Part shown: piece after piece, positions 59,301-64,000 of the stretch
How the letters are laid out: the number at the start of each line of letters is the position of its first letter
Position numbering within the stretch: the stretch's first letter is position 1
Assembly: GCA_023053575.1 (NCBI GenBank)
Contig: JAKZAP010000013.1
Span: 19,997,689-20,061,688, forward strand
DNA length: 64,000 nucleotides
Reading direction: 5' to 3'
Source: Branchinecta lynchi
Lineage: Eukaryota > Arthropoda > Branchiopoda > Anostraca > Branchinectidae
Notes under the pieces: model-generated
What the model saw: only the letters and a program-made list of their open reading frames with translations
Database searches by the model: none
Told to the model about the DNA's origin: nothing
Position numbers and translations under genes: made by a program

Positions 59301-61720
59301 TAAAAGACTTTCCGGTTTTGGCCGGATTCCGGGCGAACTACTTGTCCGGCGAGGTGAAAATGGTTTTCACCATCGTATTCAGCATGTCTTCTTACCCCAT
59401 AATCGACTATCACATCATTTGTTTAAAAATATTTCATTTGTCCATTAATTTAACCCCCCCCCCCCTGTAGGGCTACCAAGCCCATCTACGAAGGCTCATC
59501 TACAAACTCGACCCTACTCTTGACCCAAAGAGTCCTCAGAACATCAACATATCTCATTCCCTTCGAGAGTTAGTTCGCGCACAGACGGACAGACGGACAA
59601 CTTTTGCGATGTCATAGGTATCCCTCCACTTAGGTTTTGGGATCCCAAATAGGACTACAGTCGCTATACCGTCCAATCAGTGGAAAAACTAGCCCATTTA
59701 CGTGTGGTAGGGGGGGGGGGGTCTAATGAAATTTAATGAATTTTATCATTCACTCCCTGGCACCAATTGTTACCACATGGAACCAAGAACATACTAGTCA
59801 ATAGTCTTGTAAACCAGAAAAGTAGCGACAAACACTGCAACAGATAATTACACAGCTTGAAGATTTATTGCGGCTGTCTTTTTCGCTTGCAAACTTAGCG
59901 GCTTTTTGGGATTCCAAAACGTTTGTGACCTATGACATCGTAAGTTGGTCTGACCGCCTGTTACCATCATCACCCTCGAAAGGGCTGAGATACTTTGTTG
60001 AAACTTGATATGGCGATGCATTGGATCAATGTACAGGTGGAGTCAATAGGCAATCTGGTTTTTATGGAAACTTGACGGCTGATAGAAGCAAATGCCCTAA
60101 ATTTGCTGCTTCTGTGTCCGAACTGAATCCGATAGCTGCGAGTGGAAAGTCCACTAAGAAATCTTCGACAGCTAGTAATAATATGCCAGCATAAGAGGCG
60201 TGCGGATAATTGGCCCTGCGAATACTAGGTGGTTTTGGAAGTTTGGCCAGGTGTGCGATTTGGGCTACCGATTGCTGGAGTTATCGTTTGGACACTTCGA
60301 TAAAATGGAACAAAAAGAAGAGTTTGGTTTATCCTACGTCTTCGTTATTTATTTTATTAGTACCAAAAAGTGGTAAGCTTAGAAACTTGAGTTGGAACCG
60401 TCGTAGATTGAAATTTTTGTTGGTCCTTACAGTAGGCCCAAGGGAGAGCAGTTGGCGGATTGTCTCTTATCGGGGGAAAGAAGAAGATTTGTGGGAAGGA
60501 TAAGTTGCGGTCTAGTCCTTACCGTTCCCCTATGTGCGGTTCGCACGAGGAGGATTTTGGATTTAATGGGTCGTTGCTTGGAGACACAGGGTTTGAGAAC
60601 TATGATTTGTGGACGAGAAATGATGAACGAGAGTTTTGGTTCATATTATCAAGAACAAACAATCTGACAGAACCTCCGTCTCCTCTCTCTGTAATATGAC
60701 TATGCGAAGTCGAACATCTCCCCATGACCTGTCCGCTACGAACGACCGGAGGTTAGTAGCTTCGTGCCACATCACGTTTCAGTACCTCTACAAATAGCTG
60801 AATCGCTGTGAAGCACGCCGTAAGGAAAAGTAGAAGTCAAAGCTAATTTGTTCTATGGACGCGCTCCAGAGCGGGTCAGCGCGCGGAGTACGCCTCCTGC
60901 ACAATTTTTTCTGCGATGACCAATGGTGAAGACGGAAGATGAGTAAACGGGTATCAGCACCTGCTCAAAGCTAGACTAAATAGCTCTAGGTCTGCTCAGT
61001 ATTGTCGGGGTATTCACAGTCGCTTGCATGGGACTAAAGACAGGGGTTCTATCTCATAATTTGTGCTTGATATTATGCATAAGAAAAATGCTCGGAAAAA
61101 TGTTGATAACCTTCGACGGCCTTCGCCGACTCATGATTATTTTACTTTGTTTCATCGCAATGGCTTCACGGACTTTTTGGGAATGAGTTCATTCGTGCAT
61201 TCAAGATTCTAAGAATAGCATCCTAAAAACAGGGTTTGTTTGTGACCGGTGACCGGGTTGAGGGGGAGTAGTCAAACTCTTATCACAAATGAACGGAGAA
61301 GGGACGCAGGGGCACACTATCCTGGCTTTAATGATATCACTGCCCAGCTGCAGTGCCACATGAAGAAGGTATCAGGGAAAATTGTGTTTTCTGTCTAATC
61401 AAGCTATTACAGGAAAAGAGGCAATTTGCCCTTAAATTGGGACATGGCCCAGGATATTATACCCCGAAACTGAGGAGTTGTATATTATTACCATAGTCTG
61501 GGGTTTGTCTGCGTTGAAATACAGTAAAGGAATAGAAAAAGTGGAAGTTAGTTGAATTAACGAATTTGTTCGCAGGTCCTACACAAGAGGTCAGGACGTC
61601 CCAACATGGGGCCCGGCCCCGGAGGAGGCAATGGGGGCTCCGACGAAGGTGAATACACCTGCCTAATTACAAACACTGCTGGGACTATCGTGTCGCGCAC
61701 TGCCTTCCTTCGCACCGCCT
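50263..61720 (+). CDS. DCC/neogenin/protogenin-class receptor, first three coding exons (3' partial)
   Basis: Exons 50263-50332, 58422-58630 and 61576-61720 join in phase (1, 0, then 1) to 141 residues. Seen: residues 1-23 form a signal peptide (M-A-H-F-K then a hydrophobic core). Residues 35-141 form one Ig domain with C56, W68 and C122 in D-E-G-E-Y-T-C. Known: DCC, neogenin, Frazzled and IGDCC/protogenin receptors start with an Ig domain containing L-R-F-x-x-E-P-x-D, R-G-G-x-x-x-L-x-C, L-x-N-G-S-L and I-x-S-R-T-A; all five blocks are present here. Inferred: a type I membrane receptor for axon-guidance-type ligands, with the remaining Ig, FNIII, TM and cytoplasmic parts downstream. Which subfamily cannot be decided. 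A Gly/Pro-rich insert at 105-114 is unusual. Confidence 0.8.
50938..51560. mobile_element. Foldback element, CTATGCCAAA family
   Basis: The left end ACCACAAACCCCTGACT, TTGGATACCCTATGCC is complementary to the right end GGCATAGGGTATCC... GGGATTTGTGGTAGACT (51520-51555). CCAAACGCTGG-like units recur inside. Lies in intron 1 of the DCC-class gene. Confidence 0.75.
51885..52320. mobile_element. Foldback element, CTATGCCAAA family, second copy
   Basis: Left AGCCACAAATCTCTGACTTT, right TTTGTGGTAGACTGCACC; the interior repeats TTTGGCATAGG and ATGCCAAA on both strands. Confidence 0.75.
52842..53172. mobile_element. hAT-like element, CAGGGGCGTCACGACTGG terminus
   Basis: The left end CAGAGCCGTTACTAGCC and right end AGTCGTGACGCCCCTG are inverted. 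The interior is a series of AAAACCGACT/TTTTCAGAAAA units between G- and C-runs. The flanks share TTGTAGC with a two-base offset. Confidence 0.65.
53240..53409. mobile_element. hAT-like MITE, GGCCGTATCC family, 170 bp, perfect 8-bp duplication
   Basis: Starts CAGGCCGGTATCCAGGAATT, ends CCTGGATACGGCCTTG. CCCATGAC is repeated exactly on both sides (53232-53239 and 53410-53417), the 8-bp target duplication expected of hAT transposases. Confidence 0.92.
53675..54100 (+). repeat. Dispersed ~430-bp repeat (AAGCTGACTGCGAATCATAT family)
   Basis: Matches 5193-5545 over its whole length (for example GATTGGGTCGTCGAAAGGGT alongside GGGTCGTCGTAAGGGT), then starts a second unit at 54042 that is cut off at 54100 by the 93-bp tandem array. 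Confidence 0.75.
54101..54800. repeat. 93-bp tandem repeat array
   Basis: TTTGTCGGTTGGCACG starts at 54101, 54194, 54287 and 54380, exactly 93 bp apart; three or four more diverged units follow to about 54800. Each contains GATACCGACAAAAGCTCTGTCGG, itself an interrupted inverted repeat (CCGACA/TGTCGG). Confidence 0.93.
54801..56194. other. Intron 1 of the DCC-class gene, no element recognised
   Basis: No coding exon or clear repeat was supported. A poly-C run lies at 55944. Confidence 0.35.
56195..56900. mobile_element. Foldback elements, CTATGCCAAA family, one or two worn copies
   Basis: TTGGATACCCTATGCCAAAT near 56225 pairs with GGCATAGG... ATCAGGGGTTT near 56520-56550. A second right end (AGGGTTTTGTGGTAGACTGG) lies at 56880-56900. 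Confidence 0.65.
57140..57319. mobile_element. hAT-like MITE, GGCCGTATCC family, 180 bp, perfect 8-bp duplication (inverted copy)
   Basis: Starts CAAGGCCGTATCCAGG, ends CCTGGATACGGGCTTG, with GATGTTAT at 57132-57139 and 57320-57327. The interior matches 53240-53409 in reverse orientation, with a G20-range run near the left end. Confidence 0.92.
57328..58421. other. Intron 1 of the DCC-class gene, 3' part
   Basis: Nothing recognised apart from T-runs and the polypyrimidine tract of the acceptor at 58390-58421. Confidence 0.35.
58422..58630 (+). CDS. DCC-class receptor exon 2 (first half of Ig1)
   Basis: TTCTTGCAG acceptor and GTAAGA donor. Encodes L-R-F-R-E-E-P-Q-D-V-V-V-R-R-G-G-S-A, the first Ig cysteine in L-N-C, W68 and I-L-Q-N-G-S-L-M-F. 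Confidence 0.88.
58842..59400 (+). repeat. ~138-bp tandem repeat array
   Basis: ATTCAGCATGTCTTCTTACC-type blocks start near 58842, 58975, 59101, 59239 and 59377; the last three are exactly 138 bp apart. Each unit carries CATCTAATCAACTTCAA and CCGGTTTTGGCCGGATTCCG. Confidence 0.88.
59460..59660 (-). repeat. GACATCGCAAAAGTTGTCCG-type dispersed repeat, reversed copy
   Basis: On the - strand reads GGGATCCCAAAACCTAAGTG then TGACATCGCAAAAGTTGTCC and CCGTCTGTCCGTCTG. It directly follows the 138-bp array and a poly-C run. Confidence 0.75.
59890..60060 (+). repeat. GACATCGCAAAAGTTGTCCG-type dispersed repeat, worn copy
   Basis: Begins CGGCTTTTTGGGATTCCAAA; shares CTATGACATCG and GAGATACTTTG...GAAACTTG with 63778-64000. 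Confidence 0.6.
60061..61575. other. Intron 2 of the DCC-class gene, 3' part
   Basis: Open frames of 70-97 codons occur at 60210-60700 but show no domain, and no flanking splice sites in phase with the receptor were found. Nothing else recognised. Confidence 0.35.
61576..61720 (+). CDS. DCC-class receptor exon 3 (second half of Ig1)
   Basis: TTCGCAG acceptor and GTAAGT donor, ending in phase 1, the usual boundary phase of Ig domains. Encodes D-E-G-E-Y-T-C with the second cysteine and T-I-V-S-R-T-A. Starts with a basic stretch, then M-G-P-G-P-G-G-G-N-G-G. Confidence 0.88.
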
Positions 61721-61769
61721 GTAAGTACACATCCTTTGCATGCTTTGTGTGTAGTAAACTGAAGTGCTT

Positions 61770-61831
61770 CTCCGGTGGGATTTGATCATCTGTTCTTAAG
61801 ACCGCGCGCTACCAACTGAGCCACTGAGGGA
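61770..61831 (-). other. tRNA-like / SINE head relic
   Basis: On the - strand: CCTCAGTGGCTCAGTTGGTAG, read as an A-box (GTGGCTCAGTTGG) with D-loop and D-stem, then GCGCGGTCTTAAGA and a degraded B-box (GATCAAATCCC). The acceptor stem does not pair and the T arm is poor, so a functional tRNA is unlikely. A tRNA-derived SINE head or tRNA pseudogene is more likely. Confidence 0.45.
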
Positions 61832-62239
61832 AAACAATATCTGAACTATCGCCACTATATAGATTACACGCGATACTTTTCTATAGTCGTTTGGCTGGAT
61901 TAAAATTATCGCATTGTATTGTAAATACTTGCCTCGAGCTTTCGATCGACATCTGTGACACTTCTGCGATTGAGTCACTTCAAATTGCCACAGTGTTCAG
62001 GATGCCTGAATGTTGGATCACGGTGCCTGGAAAAAAGGGATAGTAGGCGACCCCTGTGGAAAATCTTTAATTAGTCTGTAAGCCCCCATACACAGACTTT
62101 ATGGGGGGTTGGTAGCCTACTGTCCCCTTGCTCCGGGACACTGAGCTCGAGCGTTCAGCAATGTGCTCATACTTCGGAGCAAACCTTAACGTTGCAGCAC
62201 AGCGCCCCAAAATTGAGGATTTATGCATGACTGTTTTTA

Positions 62240-63080
62240 TGGCACTTGCGCCCTATATAGCGATCGCAATTTCTGTCCGTCCGTCGGTCTGTCGGTCGGT
62301 CCGGGTTTTGCTAGTTCGGGCACTTCCACATAAGCTAGGACGATGAAACTTGGCAGGTATATCAGCGACCCCAAATCATTAAGTTGGACATAGTCACTTC
62401 CCCGATCCGAGCATCGTGGGGGGAGTGGAGGGAGGGGGAATCCCGAATCTTGGGGTATTTATAACTCTTGAACGGGTGATCGGATCTTAATGAAACTTGG
62501 TATTTGGAAAAACCTCGTGTCTCAGACGATCCACATAAAGTCCGGACCGGATCCGGTGACTTCGGGGGGAGTTGGAGAGGGGGACCGGAAATCTGGGGAA
62601 ACGCTTGTGGTGGAGGGATCAGGATGAAACTTGGTGGGAAGAGCAAGCACAAGTCTTAGATACCTCATTGACACAACCAGACCAGATTCGGGCACTATGG
62701 GGGGAGTTTGGGGGGGGGGGGGGTGATCCGGATTTCTGATTAAACGTGAGTTCGGTACTTCCTGATGCATTAGGACGATGCAACTGGGCTGGCATTACAG
62801 GGACTTGAATAAACCGACTTGACAATTGGCGTTTGCATGATCCGATCATCGTGGGGGGAGTGGCCGGAGGGAGAATCCGGAATTTTAAGGTATTTATAAC
62901 TCTTGAACGGGTGATCGGATCTTAACGAAGCTTGGTATTTGGAAAGACCTCGTGTCTCAGACGATCCACATAAAATCCGGACCGGATCCGGTGACTTCGG
63001 GGGGAGTTGGAGAGGGGAACCGGAAATCTTGGGAAACGCTTAGAGCGGAGGGATCAGGATGAAACTTGGCGGGATTTTTG
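62240..63080 (+). repeat. ~450-bp direct duplication of a GATGAAACTTGG-type repeat
   Basis: Positions 62400-62640 and 62845-63080 are closely similar (shared CTCTTGAACGGGTGATCGG, CTCAGACGATCCACATAAA, CCGGTGACTTCGGGGGGAG). The array starts with CCGTCCGTCGGTCTGTCGG at 62275. It lies downstream of exon 3 of the DCC-class gene. Confidence 0.85.
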
Positions 63081-63777
63081 ATTATCCGTCAGTTCGGTAA
63101 TTTGAGTGAATCCTAATGTTAGTAAACAAAAACCTTCTCTAAAACGACGTGTATTTGTGTTCTGATGTTTGATAGTTTACTATAGACACGTTCATAACAA
63201 GTGCCATGTGAGCTCGTGGCTCTTGTTTACTAGCTTGTCTTGAATTGGCAGAACTCTCTATCCTTGAGCCGACAGACGGATGTATGGCACTTCCCCAAGG
63301 GGGTCAGCTGGGATCCGCTGCGGGTGTACCAAAGATGGTCCTGCTCTCCTGTCTGGAAGTGCTAGAAGTCGACGGATGGCTAGAACTGTTATCGCTGTAC
63401 TTGACACTTCCGCCGTTCTTCCCGGGTAGGTTACCCTATCGTACAAATAAAACCAAAGATCTCGGGGCAATGCCTTTGGGTCATGCAACTGGGTTGTAAT
63501 TTTCTACTACCCTCGCTTAAAGTATAGGATATGAAGGTTTTTTTCTTTAAAAGGGTTTAAGTGGTGTAGGCAGGAGTTAATGAACTCGTGTAGCCTACCT
63601 ATTTGTCTGATTTTTTTTTTGTCGTTTCGACGTTCCTTGGGGAATAAAATAAAACTGGCAACTCTTCGTCCGAGTTCGAAGCCAGCATTTTTTTCTCTAT
63701 TTATTTTTTTGCCAATTTGGTAATAGAAATTGATCAATCAGTCTCATTGCAATCCTGATGGAATTGGACTAAGTAAT
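63081..63777. other. Intron 3 of the DCC-class gene, nothing recognised
   Basis: An 84-codon open frame at 63245-63499 has no domain. No phase-matched receptor exon was found. Confidence 0.35.
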
Positions 63778-64000
63778 AGAGGCTTTTTGGGATCCCAAAA
63801 CGTAAGTGGAGGGATACCTATGACATCGCAAAAGTTGTCCGTCTGTCCGTCCGTCCGTCCGTCTGTCCGTCCGTCTGTAAGCACGATAACTCTCGAAGGG
63901 AATGAGGTATTTTGATGAAACTTGGTGTGAGGGTTCGTTGGGTCGTCGGACCAGTCAAGTTCGTAGATGGGCTTTGTAGCTCTACATTTAGGGGTGGGGG
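63778..64000 (+). repeat. GACATCGCAAAAGTTGTCCG-type dispersed repeat, best copy
   Basis: GGCTTTTTGGGATCCCAAAA, CGTAAGTGGAGGGATACC, TATGACATCGCAAAAGTTG, a (TCCG)n tract, then GATGAAACTTGGTGTGAG. It runs off the window end. Other copies: 23230-23530, 23830-24130, 59460-59660, 59890-60060. Confidence 0.8.

Noticed and set aside
60210..60700. Overlapping + frames of 71-97 codons between receptor exons.
   Set aside because: No Ig-type residues and no splice sites in the phase required by the flanking exons.
61770..61831. A functional tRNA gene on the - strand.
   Set aside because: The A-box half is convincing but the acceptor stem does not pair and the B-box is degraded, so it was kept only as a tRNA-like relic.
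62362..62849. Proline-rich - strand frames of 76-96 codons.
   Set aside because: They arise from a duplicated repeat with G/C runs, not from conserved coding sequence.

Overview
This is a stretch of an animal nuclear genome. It has spliced genes with long, repeat-filled introns, consensus GT/AG junctions, APE-type LINEs and many short inverted-repeat transposons. Nothing in it is bacterial or viral. The lineage is an invertebrate metazoan. The gene content (ATP5F1A next to a DCC/neogenin-class receptor and a CCPG1-like gene) would fit an invertebrate deuterostome, but the sequence does not prove that.

Three protein-coding genes could be built, all on the + strand. (1) Positions 1-10138 hold the 3' part of a gene (four exons, all junctions phase 1) for a type II-like membrane protein resembling the CCPG1/PBXIP1 family. 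It has a candidate W-x-x-L LC3-interacting motif, an acidic/serine S-D-S-I-I-I stretch, one transmembrane segment ending in G-I-G-H-F-L-G, and a very charged C-terminal exon with a repeated D-R-x-L-x-K-x-x-F-Y-G motif. (2) Positions 19730-35836 hold the complete ten-exon gene for mitochondrial ATP synthase subunit alpha (551 residues, every junction in phase). (3) Positions 50263-61720 hold the first three coding exons (signal peptide plus first Ig domain) of a DCC/neogenin/protogenin-class receptor, which continues beyond the window. An uncharacterised 218-codon open frame on the - strand (14902-14246) may be a further gene.

Most of the rest is mobile DNA. A LINE at 39430-42240 has an uninterrupted 885-residue endonuclease/reverse-transcriptase frame and a perfect 14-bp target-site duplication, so it inserted recently. 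Related broken copies lie at 43395-45300, 48295-48700 and 47013-47470 (-). A different RT family sits antisense in ATP5F1A intron 8. Small DNA transposons are abundant and often nested: a 3-bp TWA-duplicating 414-bp family, a ~280-bp GAGCGTGTTCC family, two or three hAT-like families (8-bp duplications), and a TTAA-flanked piggyBac-like family. Foldback elements, palindromic CCGTGGTATC clusters, 21-, 93-, 138- and ~450-bp tandem repeats, and a 250-bp duplication that copies an ATP5F1A splice donor complete the picture.

The three genes do not form an operon. Their linkage matters mainly because, in human, their relatives lie on the paralogous segments 15q21-24 and 18q21. This looks like a fragment of an ancestral linkage group.
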